Shown here: positions 25,291 to 34,144 of the stretch, piece by piece
Layout of the letters: every line of letters begins with the position of its first letter
Position numbering within the stretch: the stretch's first letter is position 1
From: Sphingopyxis fribergensis
GTDB lineage: Bacteria; Pseudomonadota; Alphaproteobacteria; Sphingomonadales; Sphingomonadaceae
DNA: 64,000 bases
Assembly: GCF_000803645.1 (NCBI RefSeq)
Contig: NZ_CP009122.1
Coordinates: 1,154,501 to 1,218,500 of the forward strand
Direction of reading: 5' to 3'
Translations under genes and position numbers: made by a program
The notes under the pieces: model-generated
Told to the model about the DNA's origin: nothing
Database searches by the model: none
Seen by the model: only the letters and a program-made list of their open reading frames with translations

Positions 25291-25962
25291 TCAGAAGCGG
25301 AAGGCTACGCCGGCGCTGATCACCCACGGATCGAGCTGGTGCTTCGTGCGCAGCACCTCGGTCGTTCCGGCAAACCAGTGCGCGGTCGAGCGGATGAAAT
25401 AGCGCTTTGCATCGACGGTCACGGCCAGCCCGTTCTGATTGACCGGGATATCGACCCCTGCCTGCAGCGCGAATCCCAGCGAATCGCTCATCTTCTGGCG
25501 CGTCGCGCCCAACGCAACTGCGGTCGCGCCGGGCTTCTCATCGATGAAGATGAAGTAACTCGGACCGGCGCCGACATAGGGCTGGATCCCGCCGTCCTTC
25601 CCGAAATGATATTTGACCGTCAGCGTCGCGGGAACGATATTCGCGTTGGACACCAACCCCGCTCCGGCGAGCCCGCCGCGCCCGACGACATCATGCTGCG
25701 TCACCCCGGCGATCGTCTCGAGCGAGATATTGTCGGCGACGAAATATTCGATCGCAACCGTCGGCACGACATTGTCATCGGCCTTGGTTTGCGTCCCAGC
25801 CGGAAGCCCGATCAGGTCGAGCTTCACATCCTTGATCTTGCCGTCGGGCGCGACATAGGTGCCCACCAGCTTGACCTGGATGTCGCCGCCCTTGGCGGCG
25901 GCCTGCCCCGGGATCGCCAGCGCAACCGCCAGTGCGGCGAGGGAGAGAGTCTTCGTCTTCAT
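25291..25962 (-). CDS. ompW: OmpW-family outer membrane protein
   Basis: Eight-stranded outer-membrane beta barrel for small hydrophobic molecules. ATG 25962 (AAGGAG upstream) gives 223 residues: signal peptide MKTKTLSLAALAVALAIPGQ with cleavage near AAA, then GDIQVKLVGTYVAPDGKI, the typical TVAIEYFVADNISLETIAGVT and TVKYHF...QPYVGAGPSY segments, and a terminal Phe in AGVAFRF as barrel proteins need. It is divergent from ccoN with an FNR box between them; ompW is also oxygen-controlled in enterobacteria. Confidence 0.93.
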   Translation of the reverse strand: MKTKTLSLAALAVALAIPGQAAAKGGDIQVKLVGTYVAPDGKIKDVKLDLIGLPAGTQTKADDNVVPTVAIEYFVADNISLETIAGVTQHDVVGRGGLAGAGLVSNANIVPATLTVKYHFGKDGGIQPYVGAGPSYFIFIDEKPGATAVALGATRQKMSDSLGFALQAGVDIPVNQNGLAVTVDAKRYFIRSTAHWFAGTTEVLRTKHQLDPWVISAGVAFRF

Positions 25963-26042
25963 GGGTCTTGGCTCCTTGCGTTGATGAGAGGCTCTCTGGA
26001 CCCGGTGCCGCGCCGCATCATTGATAGCGCGCAATCGATTCG

Positions 26043-26056
26043 TTGATCCTGATCAA
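26043..26056. promoter_or_regulatory. FNR box between ompW and ccoN
   Basis: TTGATCCTGATCAA is a perfect FNR/FixK site (TTGAT-N4-ATCAA). Its centre is about 80 bp before the ccoN ATG and 87 bp before the ompW ATG, so a 41.5-type activator position is possible for either gene if the 5' UTR is about 40 nt. Confidence 0.88.
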
Positions 26057-26128
26057 TGAGTTTGGGTCTGCCGACACCCATGACCGTCCCGAGCCGCGGC
26101 CAAAGGCTGCGCGAAGCGGGGATTCGAT

Positions 26129-27787
26129 ATGGACGGTCTGGTAATGAAAGCGGGCGGATGGCTGGGGCTGGCCCTGTTCGCGCTGGTGATGGCGGCGCTC
26201 GCGGTCGATGCGCCCTTCGCGGTGCATATGATGATCGTGTCGATCGCCTGCATGACCGTGCTTTGGGTTACGATTTCGCGCGCCGACTATGGCGCGATCG
26301 CCCGCGGCATCCTAAAAATGCCGGCCGATCAGGGCGTCTATGACGACGACCCGATCCGCTGGGGCGTCATCGCGACGCTCTTCTGGGGCATCGCGGGCAT
26401 GGCGGCGGGGCTGTTCATCGCGCTCCAGCTCGCTTTCCCAGTCCTCAACCTCGGCTTCGAATATACGACCTTCGGACGGCTGCGTCCGCTGCACACCTCG
26501 GCGGTGATCTTCGCCTTCGGTGGCAACGCGCTGATCGCAACCAGCTATTATGTCGTTCAACGTACGTGCCGCGCGCGGCTCGCTTTCCCGACGCTCGCGC
26601 GCTTTGTCTTCTGGGGCTACCAGCTCTTCATCGTTCTCGCCGCCACCGGCTATCTGATGGGGGTTACCGAGGCGAAGGAATATGCCGAACCCGAATGGTA
26701 TGTCGATCTATGGCTCACCGTCGTCTGGCTCTCCTATCTCGCGGTCTTCGTCGGCACGATCGTCCGCCGCCGCGAGCCCCATATCTATGTCGCGAACTGG
26801 TTCTACCTCAGCTTCATCATCACGATTGCGATGCTGCATCTCGTCAACAATCTGTCGATGCCCGCGAGCATCTTCGGATCGAAGAGCTATGCCGCCTTCG
26901 CCGGCGTCCAGGATGCGCTGACCCAATGGTGGTACGGGCATAACGCGGTCGGCTTTTTCCTGACCGCCGGCTTCCTCGCGATGATGTATTATTTCGTGCC
27001 GAAGCAGGCCGAGCGCCCCGTCTATTCCTACCGCCTTTCCATCATCCACTTCTGGTCGCTGATCTTCCTCTACATCTGGGCGGGACCGCACCACCTCCAC
27101 TACACCGCGCTGCCCGACTGGGCGCAGACGCTCGGCATGGTCTTCTCGATCATGCTGTGGATGCCGAGCTGGGGCGGGATGATCAACGGGCTGATGACGC
27201 TCAACGGCGCGTGGGACAAGATCCGCACTGACCCGATCATTCGCATGATGGTCATGGCGCTCGCCTTCTACGGCATGAGCACCTTCGAAGGCCCGATGAT
27301 GTCGATCAAATGGGTCAACTCGATGTCGCATTACACCGACTGGACGATCGGTCATGTGCACAGCGGCGCGCTCGGCTGGAACGGCATGATCACCTTCGCC
27401 TGCGTCTATTATCTCGTGCCGCGATTGTGGAACCGCCCGCGCCTCTACAGCCTGCGCATGGTGAACTGGCACTTCTGGCTCGCGACCGTCGGCATCGTTT
27501 TCTACGCCGCGTCGATGTGGGTTGCCGGCATCATGCAGGGCCTGATGTGGCGCGAATATGGGGCTGACGGCTATCTGGTCTACAGCTTTGCCGAAAGCGT
27601 CGCGGCGATGCATCCGATGTACATCATCCGCGCGACGGGCGGGCTGCTTTACCTCGCCGGCTTCCTGATCATGATCGTCAATGTCTGGGCGACGCTCGCG
27701 GGCAAGGTCCGCGCCGAAAGGCCGATGACCGAAACCCCGCACAATCCCGCAGCGGATCGTCCGCTCGTCGCCGTGCCCGCCGAATAA
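26129..27787 (+). CDS. ccoN: cbb3-type cytochrome c oxidase subunit I
   Basis: Catalytic heme-copper subunit of the high-affinity terminal oxidase, in the inner membrane with about 12 TM helices plus extra N-terminal ones. Metal-ligand segments are seen: [15 protein letters not shown] (low-spin heme b), [12 protein letters not shown] (CuB), [15 protein letters not shown] (CuB His pair) and [14 protein letters not shown] (heme b3 and b). The 552-residue length includes a short N-terminal extension; start ATG 26129 follows GCGGGGA. It is the first gene of ccoNOQP under the FNR box. Confidence 0.97.
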   Translation: MDGLVMKAGGWLGLALFALVMAALAVDAPFAVHMMIVSIACMTVLWVTISRADYGAIARGILKMPADQGVYDDDPIRWGVIATLFWGIAGMAAGLFIALQLAFPVLNLGFEYTTFGRLRPLHTSAVIFAFGGNALIATSYYVVQRTCRARLAFPTLARFVFWGYQLFIVLAATGYLMGVTEAKEYAEPEWYVDLWLTVVWLSYLAVFVGTIVRRREPHIYVANWFYLSFIITIAMLHLVNNLSMPASIFGSKSYAAFAGVQDALTQWWYGHNAVGFFLTAGFLAMMYYFVPKQAERPVYSYRLSIIHFWSLIFLYIWAGPHHLHYTALPDWAQTLGMVFSIMLWMPSWGGMINGLMTLNGAWDKIRTDPIIRMMVMALAFYGMSTFEGPMMSIKWVNSMSHYTDWTIGHVHSGALGWNGMITFACVYYLVPRLWNRPRLYSLRMVNWHFWLATVGIVFYAASMWVAGIMQGLMWREYGADGYLVYSFAESVAAMHPMYIIRATGGLLYLAGFLIMIVNVWATLAGKVRAERPMTETPHNPAADRPLVAVPAE

Positions 27788-27797
27788 GGAGCCGAAG

Positions 27798-28571
27798 ATG
27801 GCCGCCCAACCCGCCGAAAAACGCTTCAGCCACAAGAAGCTCGAGCGCAATGTCAGCTTTCTTGGCCTGCTGGCGCTCGTCGCGGTGACGATCGGCGGCA
27901 TCGTCGAGATCGCGCCGCTCTTCTGGATCGACAACACGATCGAAAAGGTTGACGGCATGCGGCCCTACACGCCGCTCGAACTCGCTGGCCGCAACATCTA
28001 CATGCGCGAGGGCTGCTACACCTGCCACAGCCAGATGATCCGCCCGTTCCGCGACGAGGTCGAGCGCTATGGCCATTACAGTCTCGCCGCCGAGAGCATG
28101 TACGACCACCCTTTCCAATGGGGTTCGAAGCGCACCGGGCCCGACCTTGCGCGCGTCGGCGGCCGCTATTCGGACGAATGGCACCGCGCGCATCTGATCG
28201 ATCCGCGTAGCGTCGTCCCCGAATCGATCATGCCGCCCTACGCCTTCCTCGCCGAGAAGGACCTCTACACCGGCGATATGCGAAGCGACCTGCGCGCTTT
28301 ATCGCGGGTCGGTGTGCCATACACCGAGGAAGCGATCGCGGCAGCGAACGAGGATTTGAAGGCACAGGTCGATCCGGGGGCCGGAATCGACCTTCAGAAG
28401 CGCTATCCCAAGGCGCAGGTGCGCGATTTCGATGGCGACCCCGATCGCCTCACTGAAATGGATGCGCTCGTCGCCTATCTCCAGATGCTCGGTACGCTGG
28501 TCGACGTCGATAAGGCAGGCCCGCAGGAGCAGGCGCATGCCGCCGAGACCCCGAAGGCCAAGGCGCCATGA
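27798..28571 (+). CDS. ccoO: cbb3-type cytochrome c oxidase subunit II (monoheme c)
   Basis: Membrane-anchored monoheme cytochrome c passing electrons to CcoN. One N-terminal TM segment ([22 protein letters not shown]), heme motif CYTCH with Cys73, Cys76 and His77, and the Met axial-ligand region in [13 protein letters not shown]. The 257-residue length is usual; the C-terminal tail is Ala/Lys-rich. It is 10 bp after ccoN and overlaps ccoQ by 4 bp. Confidence 0.97.
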   Translation: MAAQPAEKRFSHKKLERNVSFLGLLALVAVTIGGIVEIAPLFWIDNTIEKVDGMRPYTPLELAGRNIYMREGCYTCHSQMIRPFRDEVERYGHYSLAAESMYDHPFQWGSKRTGPDLARVGGRYSDEWHRAHLIDPRSVVPESIMPPYAFLAEKDLYTGDMRSDLRALSRVGVPYTEEAIAAANEDLKAQVDPGAGIDLQKRYPKAQVRDFDGDPDRLTEMDALVAYLQMLGTLVDVDKAGPQEQAHAAETPKAKAP

Positions 28572-28726
28572 CCTACGACGCACTTCGCCATTTCGCCGAC
28601 AGCTGGGGCCTCCTGGCGATGGCGATCCTGTTCCTCGGGCTGGTGGTCTGGCCGTTTCGCAAAGGCGCGCGGCGCCACCACGACGACGCTGCAAACATGA
28701 TCTTCAAGGAAGACGAGCATGGCTGA
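28568..28726 (+). CDS. ccoQ: cbb3 oxidase small subunit CcoQ
   Basis: A 52-residue one-helix protein that stabilises the cbb3 complex. It starts [14 protein letters not shown], has one TM segment [16 protein letters not shown] followed by [20 protein letters not shown]. Its ATG overlaps the ccoO stop and its end overlaps the ccoP ATG (28719) by 8 bp, which fixes its identity as well as its position. Confidence 0.95.
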   Translation: MTYDALRHFADSWGLLAMAILFLGLVVWPFRKGARRHHDDAANMIFKEDEHG

Positions 28727-29675
28727 TCCCGAAAATCTCCCGGCCTCCGCCGAAGGGCACCGCGTCGACGAGGCGACGGGCACGCGCACGGTCGGTCACG
28801 AATGGGACGGTATCGAAGAGCTCAATACGCCGCTCCCGCGCTGGTGGCTCTGGACCTTCTATATCTGCATAGCCTGGGCGGTCGTTTATGCGGCGCTCTA
28901 TCCGGCATGGCCGATGCTCCACAGTGCAACCAAGGGGACTCTCGGCTGGTCGTCGCGCGGCCAGCTCGCGCAGGAGATGAGGGCTGATGCGAAACGTCGC
29001 GCGCCTGTCGTCAATGCGATAGCCACGACGGCGTTGACCGACCTTCCTGCCAAGCCCCAGCTCATGCAGGCCGCGGTCCAGGGCGGCGGTGCAGCCTTTC
29101 GCGTCCATTGCATCCAGTGCCATGGCGCCGGCGGGGCGGGACTCAAGAAACTCTATCCCAGCCTGACCGATGACGACTGGCTGTGGGGAGGCGACCTCGC
29201 CTCGATCCAATATACGATTACCCACGGTATCCGGAACCCCGACCATGAAGCGACGCGCGCCAGCCAGATGCCGGCGTTCGGCCGCGACGACATTCTCGAC
29301 GCGCCCCAAATCGACGATGTCGTGAGCTATGTCCGGACCATCAGCGGGCAGGACAAGGCCGGCGCCGCCGCGACGCGCGGCGCTGCGATCTTCGAGGCCA
29401 ATTGTGCGGTCTGTCATGGGTCGGGCGGGCAGGGCGGGCGCATCGTCGGAGCGCCGAAGCTCACCGACGCCATCTGGCTCTACGGCGGCGATCGCGACAG
29501 CCTGACGGCGACGATCAACCAGCCGCGCAACGGCGTCATGCCGCGCTGGAACAGCCGTCTCGATCCCGCGACGATCAAGATGCTCTCCGCCTATGTCTAT
29601 TCGCTGGGCGGCGGTGAGAAAGCCCAGCCTGCGATAGCGGCCACCGAAGGGCAGGGAGCCGATGGCCAGCCCTGA
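28719..29675 (+). CDS. ccoP: cbb3-type cytochrome c oxidase subunit III (diheme c)
   Basis: Membrane-bound diheme cytochrome c of the oxidase. A single TM helix at about 42-66 (WWLWTFYICIAWAVVYAALY) and two heme motifs, CIQCH from Cys131 and CAVCH from Cys229. The 318-residue length is slightly above normal owing to a short Ala-rich tail. Its 3' end overlaps ccoG by 14 bp. Confidence 0.97.
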   Translation: MADPENLPASAEGHRVDEATGTRTVGHEWDGIEELNTPLPRWWLWTFYICIAWAVVYAALYPAWPMLHSATKGTLGWSSRGQLAQEMRADAKRRAPVVNAIATTALTDLPAKPQLMQAAVQGGGAAFRVHCIQCHGAGGAGLKKLYPSLTDDDWLWGGDLASIQYTITHGIRNPDHEATRASQMPAFGRDDILDAPQIDDVVSYVRTISGQDKAGAAATRGAAIFEANCAVCHGSGGQGGRIVGAPKLTDAIWLYGGDRDSLTATINQPRNGVMPRWNSRLDPATIKMLSAYVYSLGGGEKAQPAIAATEGQGADGQP

Positions 29676-31119
29676 GGACCTCACCGGCGAGAACGGGCCG
29701 CTCTATGCGGCGCGGAAAGGCGTCTATCCCAAGAAGGTCGACGGGCCATTCCGCCGCTTTAAATGGTCGGTGATGTTCGTCACCCTGGCGATCTATTATG
29801 GAACGCCGTGGATTCGCTGGGACCGCGGCCCCTATGCGCCCGACCAGGCGGTGCTGGTCGATCTGGCGCATCGCCGTTTCTTCATGTTCCAGATCGAGAT
29901 CTGGCCGCATGAATTTTACTATGTCGCGGGCCTGCTCATCATGGCGGGCATCGGGCTGTTTCTCGTCACTAGCGCCGTCGGGCGCGCCTGGTGCGGCTAT
30001 GCCTGTCCGCAAACGGTGTGGACCGACCTGTTCCAGCATGTCGACCGGCTGGTCGACGGCGACCGCAACGCCCAGATCCGGCTGGCGAACGGTCCCTGGA
30101 CCTTCGAGAAGCTGGTCAAGCGCACGATCAAATATGGTATTTATCTGGCGGTCGCCTTCTGGACCGGTGGCGCTTGGATCATGTATTTCGCCGATGCGCC
30201 GACGCTGACCGCCGATTTCTGGACCGGTCAGGCTGCGCCCGTCGCTTATGGTACCGTCGCCGTCCTCACCGCGACGACCTTCGTCTTCGGCGGCTTCATG
30301 CGCGAACAGGTCTGCATCTATATGTGCCCCTGGCCGCGTATCCAGACCGCGATGATGGACGAAAAATCGCTTCTGGTGACCTACAAGGACTGGCGCGGCG
30401 AACCGCGCGGCAGCACCAAGAAGGCGCAGACGCATCCCGGCGCCTTCGGCGATTGCATCGACTGCAACCAATGCGTCGCGGTGTGCCCTACCGGGATCGA
30501 TATTCGCGAAGGGCCGCAGATCGGCTGTATCACCTGCGCGCTCTGTATCGATGCCTGCGACGGCGTGATGAAGCAGGTCGGCCGACCGCGAGGGCTGATC
30601 GACTATTGCACCCTCGACGACGCCGCGATCGAAAAGTCCGGCGGTATCGCTCAGACTGTCCGCAAGACGCTCTCGCGCCCGCGCACGCTGATCTACCTAG
30701 GCATTTGGACAGCCATCGGCGCCGCGATGATTTTCTCACTCGGTCAGCGCACGCGGCTCGACCTCGCGGTCCAGCACGAACGCAGTCCGCTCTATGTGCA
30801 GCTGTCCGACGGCCATATCCGCAACAATTACACGCTGAAAGTCCGCAACATGGAGACGCGGCCGCGGCGCGTCGCAATTGCGGTCGATGGTTTGCCCGAT
30901 GCGCGCCTTTGGACCGAGGCCGGCACGCGCGAACGCGCCAGCCAGCATCTCGAAATCGCGCTGGCGCCCGATAGCGTAACCCGCGTGAAACTTTTCGTCG
31001 CGGCGCCCAGCGCCGGACCCGAGCGCCAGGACTTCGCCATCGCGGTGCGCGGCCTCGACGGCGACCCGCGCGGCGACAGCGACATCATCCAGTTCGACCG
31101 GCCGGAGGCGGGACAATGA
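29662..31119 (+). CDS. ccoG: cbb3 oxidase assembly ferredoxin-like protein CcoG (FixG)
   Basis: Polyferredoxin in the inner membrane, reported to reduce Cu(II) for cbb3 assembly. The 485 residues contain about five TM segments, a membrane Cys motif GRAWCGYACPQTVW, two ferredoxin motifs CIDCNQCVAVCPTG and CITCALCIDAC, and an Ig-like C-terminal domain (LKVRNMETRPRRVAI). It starts inside the end of ccoP, and its stop overlaps ccoH by 4 bp. Confidence 0.96.
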   Translation: MASPEDLTGENGPLYAARKGVYPKKVDGPFRRFKWSVMFVTLAIYYGTPWIRWDRGPYAPDQAVLVDLAHRRFFMFQIEIWPHEFYYVAGLLIMAGIGLFLVTSAVGRAWCGYACPQTVWTDLFQHVDRLVDGDRNAQIRLANGPWTFEKLVKRTIKYGIYLAVAFWTGGAWIMYFADAPTLTADFWTGQAAPVAYGTVAVLTATTFVFGGFMREQVCIYMCPWPRIQTAMMDEKSLLVTYKDWRGEPRGSTKKAQTHPGAFGDCIDCNQCVAVCPTGIDIREGPQIGCITCALCIDACDGVMKQVGRPRGLIDYCTLDDAAIEKSGGIAQTVRKTLSRPRTLIYLGIWTAIGAAMIFSLGQRTRLDLAVQHERSPLYVQLSDGHIRNNYTLKVRNMETRPRRVAIAVDGLPDARLWTEAGTRERASQHLEIALAPDSVTRVKLFVAAPSAGPERQDFAIAVRGLDGDPRGDSDIIQFDRPEAGQ

Positions 31120-31586
31120 CCGAGCAATCGAGGCGCAAGGCCTTCACCGGCTGGCATATGACCGGAATTCTCGTCGCTTTCTTCGGCGTCGTGATGGTGG
31201 TCAATTTCACCATGGCGACGCTCGCGTCGTCGAGCTTTGGCGGAACGGTCGTGGACAACAGCTATGTTGCGAGCCAGAATTATAACGAATGGCTGCGGCG
31301 GGCCGCCGATCAGGATCGCCTCGGCTGGCAGGAACAACTCGACCTCGATGCTGCGCGCCATATCCGCGTCGCGGTCCGCAAGGACGATCAGCCCCTCACG
31401 CAACTTGCAGTGCAAGCGACCCTCAGCCATCCACTCGGCCGCATGCCGGCGCGTGTCATGGTCTTCGAGCCCGTCGGCGGCGGGATCTTGCGCTCGACAC
31501 AGGCCGTCCCTGCGGGTCGCTGGTGGCTCGACCTCGCGGTGCGCCATGGCGACGAGGATGCGCATTATCGGGTCAATGTCCAATGA
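31116..31586 (+). CDS. ccoH: cbb3 assembly protein CcoH (FixH)
   Basis: Small membrane protein needed for stable assembly of cbb3 oxidase. The 156-residue protein has one N-terminal TM helix (WHMTGILVAFFGVVMVVNFTMA), the FixH-typical segment SSFGGTVVDNSYVASQNYNEWL, and a periplasmic Ig-like remainder. ATGA overlaps at both ends tie it to ccoG and ccoI. Confidence 0.94.
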   Translation: MTEQSRRKAFTGWHMTGILVAFFGVVMVVNFTMATLASSSFGGTVVDNSYVASQNYNEWLRRAADQDRLGWQEQLDLDAARHIRVAVRKDDQPLTQLAVQATLSHPLGRMPARVMVFEPVGGGILRSTQAVPAGRWWLDLAVRHGDEDAHYRVNVQ

Positions 31587-33700
31587 GCGGCGCGGCCGCT
31601 CTTGTGGAACGCGACTTTGCCGTTCCCGACATTCGCTGCGCGGGCTGCATCGCAAAGCTCGAACAGGGCCTCGTGCGCGACCGCCGTATTGCCGCGGCAC
31701 GCGTGAATTTCACGGAAAAGCGCGTGCATCTGAGCTGCGTCCCCGATGCCGACGTGCCCGACCTGATCGGCGCCTTCTCCCTCCTCGGATTCGAAGCGCA
31801 TCTCCTTGGAAAAGGTCCCGACGAAGCCGATGCCGAGGCCGCGAGCAGCCGGGCGCTCCTAAGCGCCGTCGCGGTTTCGGGTTTCGCGATGATGAACATC
31901 ATGCTGCTGTCGGTCTCGGTCTGGTCGGGCGCGACCGGCGTGACCCGCGACCTCTTCCATTGGCTCTCGGCGATGATCGCGCTACCGACCATCGCCTATG
32001 CGGGCCGCCCCTTCTTCCGTTCGGCCTGGCGCGCGCTCAGCCACCGCCATACCAATATGGATGTGCCGATCAGCATCGGGGTCCTGCTCGTCAGCGCGAT
32101 CAGCCTTTACGAGACCCTGACGCATGGCGCTCACGCCTATTTCGACGGGGCGGTCATGCTCCTCTTTTTCCTTCTCTGCGGGCGCTGGTTCGACAGCGTG
32201 ATGCGCGACCGCGCGCGTGGCGGCGTTGCCGCTCTGCTCCGCAATATGGGAACGGGCGCTCTGGTATTGCGCGGCGAGGGTTCGGGGCGCTGGGTCGATG
32301 CGACCGCGCTCGAACCGGGAATGGTCATGCTTGTCGCTGCGGGCGAGCGGCTCGCTGCCGATGGAGTTGTCCTCAGAGGTGAGAGCCGGTTTGATCTGTC
32401 GCTGCTTACCGGAGAAAGTGCCCCGGTCGCAGCGCATGTCGATGACCAAGTCCACGCCGGAACGCTCAATCTCGATGCGCCGGTTCGTGTTCGCGTCACC
32501 GCGGCAGGCGGCGACACTGCAATCGCGGATATCGCAAGGCTGATGGGCGAGGCGGCGCAGGGTAAATCGCGCTATGTCCGCATCGCCGACCGGGCGGCCC
32601 GCCTCTATGCCCCTGCCGTACATTGCCTGGCGCTGGCCGCCTTCACCAGCTGGATGATCGCGGGGGCTGGCTGGCACCAAAGCCTCCTGATCTCAGCGGC
32701 GGTCCTGATCATCACCTGTCCTTGCGCACTCGGACTCGCCGTGCCTGCGGCGCAGATCGTCGCGGCGGGCGAACTCATGCGCCGCGGCGTCTTGATCAAG
32801 GATGGATCGGCGCTCGAGCGCTTGGCCGAAGTCGATCTGGCGCTGATCGACAAGACCGGCACGCTGACCCTAGGGCGCCCGGTCGCTCTCGACCTCGACG
32901 CGCTCGGGTTTCATGCCGAGGGGCTGCTCCTTGCGTTGGCTCAGGCCAGCCGTCACCCTCTGAGCGAAGCGCTCCGCCGCGATCTGACGGCGCGCGGGGT
33001 CCAGCCGGAACCGGTTGAGTCTGTCCGCGAAATGCCTGGATTCGGCGTGACCGCAATGTGGAAGGGGCTCGCGGTGTCGGTCGGCCGACCACGTCAGAAT
33101 CTGAACGATAGTGCGCTTGCCACGCAGCTTTCGATCGATGGAGAAGCGGTGGCGACGGTCCACTTCGCCGACCAACTTCGTCCCGATGCCCGCAGTGCCA
33201 TCGACGCGCTGCGGGCGCAGGGTCTCGGCGCGACGATATTGTCGGGCGACCGGGCCGAAGCCGTGGCTCCCGTCGCGCGCGAACTCGCGATGACCGCGCA
33301 GACGAGCATGAGCCCGCAAGACAAGCTTGCGGCGATCGCGCGGTTTGGCAGCGGAGGTCACAAGGTGCTGATGATCGGCGACGGCCTCAACGATGGCCCG
33401 GCGCTCGCCGCGGGTCATGCCTCGATGGCCCCGGGCTCGGCGAGCGATGTCGGCAAAAACGCCGCCGACTGCATCTTCCTGGGCGACCGCATGATGCCGG
33501 TGGTCGACACGATACGGATGGCGCGGAGCACGCAGGCCATCGTGCGCCAGAACTTCGCGCTCGCCATCGGCTACAACGCGATTGCCGTCCCGCTCGCCTT
33601 TCTCGGACTCGTGACGCCGCTGATCGCCGCCATCGCCATGTCGGGCTCGTCGCTGATCGTTGTCGGGAACGCGCTGCGGCTCAAAAGGGCGCTCCGGTGA
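31583..33700 (+). CDS. ccoI: copper P1B-type ATPase CcoI (FixI)
   Basis: Copper transporter that supplies the CuB site of cbb3 oxidase. The start ATG 31583 gives 705 residues with an N-terminal metal-binding domain (IRCAGC, Cys19 and Cys22), the membrane metal site TCPCALGLA, the phosphorylation motif DKTGTLT and the hinge GDGLNDGPAL. The actuator motif reads LTGES. It is coupled to ccoH (ATGA) and to ccoS (GTGA). Confidence 0.96.
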   Translation: MSGAAALVERDFAVPDIRCAGCIAKLEQGLVRDRRIAAARVNFTEKRVHLSCVPDADVPDLIGAFSLLGFEAHLLGKGPDEADAEAASSRALLSAVAVSGFAMMNIMLLSVSVWSGATGVTRDLFHWLSAMIALPTIAYAGRPFFRSAWRALSHRHTNMDVPISIGVLLVSAISLYETLTHGAHAYFDGAVMLLFFLLCGRWFDSVMRDRARGGVAALLRNMGTGALVLRGEGSGRWVDATALEPGMVMLVAAGERLAADGVVLRGESRFDLSLLTGESAPVAAHVDDQVHAGTLNLDAPVRVRVTAAGGDTAIADIARLMGEAAQGKSRYVRIADRAARLYAPAVHCLALAAFTSWMIAGAGWHQSLLISAAVLIITCPCALGLAVPAAQIVAAGELMRRGVLIKDGSALERLAEVDLALIDKTGTLTLGRPVALDLDALGFHAEGLLLALAQASRHPLSEALRRDLTARGVQPEPVESVREMPGFGVTAMWKGLAVSVGRPRQNLNDSALATQLSIDGEAVATVHFADQLRPDARSAIDALRAQGLGATILSGDRAEAVAPVARELAMTAQTSMSPQDKLAAIARFGSGGHKVLMIGDGLNDGPALAAGHASMAPGSASDVGKNAADCIFLGDRMMPVVDTIRMARSTQAIVRQNFALAIGYNAIAVPLAFLGLVTPLIAAIAMSGSSLIVVGNALRLKRALR

Positions 33701-33852
33701 ACGGCGTCCTCCTCCTGATCCCGATCGCATTGGGGCTTGGCCTTCTGGGCCTCGCCTCCTTCTTCTGGTCGCTGCGCCAGGGACAGTTCGACGATCTCGA
33801 CGGCGCTGCGCTCCGCATCTTTGTCGAAGATGAAGAGGATCTGGCCCCATGA
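33697..33852 (+). CDS. ccoS: cbb3 assembly protein CcoS (FixS)
   Basis: A 51-residue one-helix protein required for cofactor insertion in cbb3 oxidase. It reads MNGVLLLIPIALGLGLLGLA with the conserved FFWSLRQGQFDDLDGAALRI segment that defines CcoS, then a short acidic tail. GTG start 33697 overlaps the ccoI stop; its stop overlaps the ATG of the next small gene. Confidence 0.95.
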   Translation: MNGVLLLIPIALGLGLLGLASFFWSLRQGQFDDLDGAALRIFVEDEEDLAP

Positions 33853-34082
33853 TCGCGCGCTTCCTCGGCACGTTGCTGGCGAGTTTGGGCCTCGCTCTTG
33901 CACCGCTCGCGAGCGCCGCCACCATATTGATGGTCCCCAGCTGTAGCGGCGCGTCGCATCTTATGGTGCTCCCGCACGATCCTGCCTCGCCTCCCGAGCG
34001 GGGAGGCGGCTGCGCCAAGGCCTGCCATGCCATGACCGATCGCAGGGCGAAATCGCCGACCGGACGAAAGTCATGCTGCTAA
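33849..34082 (+). CDS. small exported Cys-rich protein at the end of the cco operon
   Basis: A 77-residue protein coupled to ccoS by an ATGA overlap. Residues 1-23 form a signal peptide (MIARFLGTLLASLGLALAPL, cleavage near ASAA); the rest has five Cys: VPSCSGASH, GGGCAKACHAMTD and a terminal SCC. His and Met residues lie nearby. I do not recognise a named family. Being the last gene of a cbb3 assembly operon, it could be a periplasmic copper or thiol-handling helper for oxidase assembly; that is inference from position and Cys content. Confidence 0.75.
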   Translation: MIARFLGTLLASLGLALAPLASAATILMVPSCSGASHLMVLPHDPASPPERGGGCAKACHAMTDRRAKSPTGRKSCC

Positions 34083-34096
34083 TCCGTCCGCCAGCG

Positions 34097-34110
34097 TTGA
34101 TCTCGGTCAA
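34097..34110 (+). promoter_or_regulatory. FNR box before hemN
   Basis: TTGATCTCGGTCAA matches TTGAT-N4-ATCAA with one mismatch. Its centre is about 41 bp before the hemN ATG. If it acts as a class II FNR site the hemN transcript would begin almost at the start codon. Confidence 0.75.
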
Positions 34111-34144
34111 TGCGGGCGGCGCATTGGCCCGCTAGGCCTTTCTT

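Noticed and set aside
26708..27958. A 416-codon minus-strand frame opposite ccoN
   Set aside because: Antisense shadow of ccoN; composition is His/Arg/Asp-rich and not protein-like.
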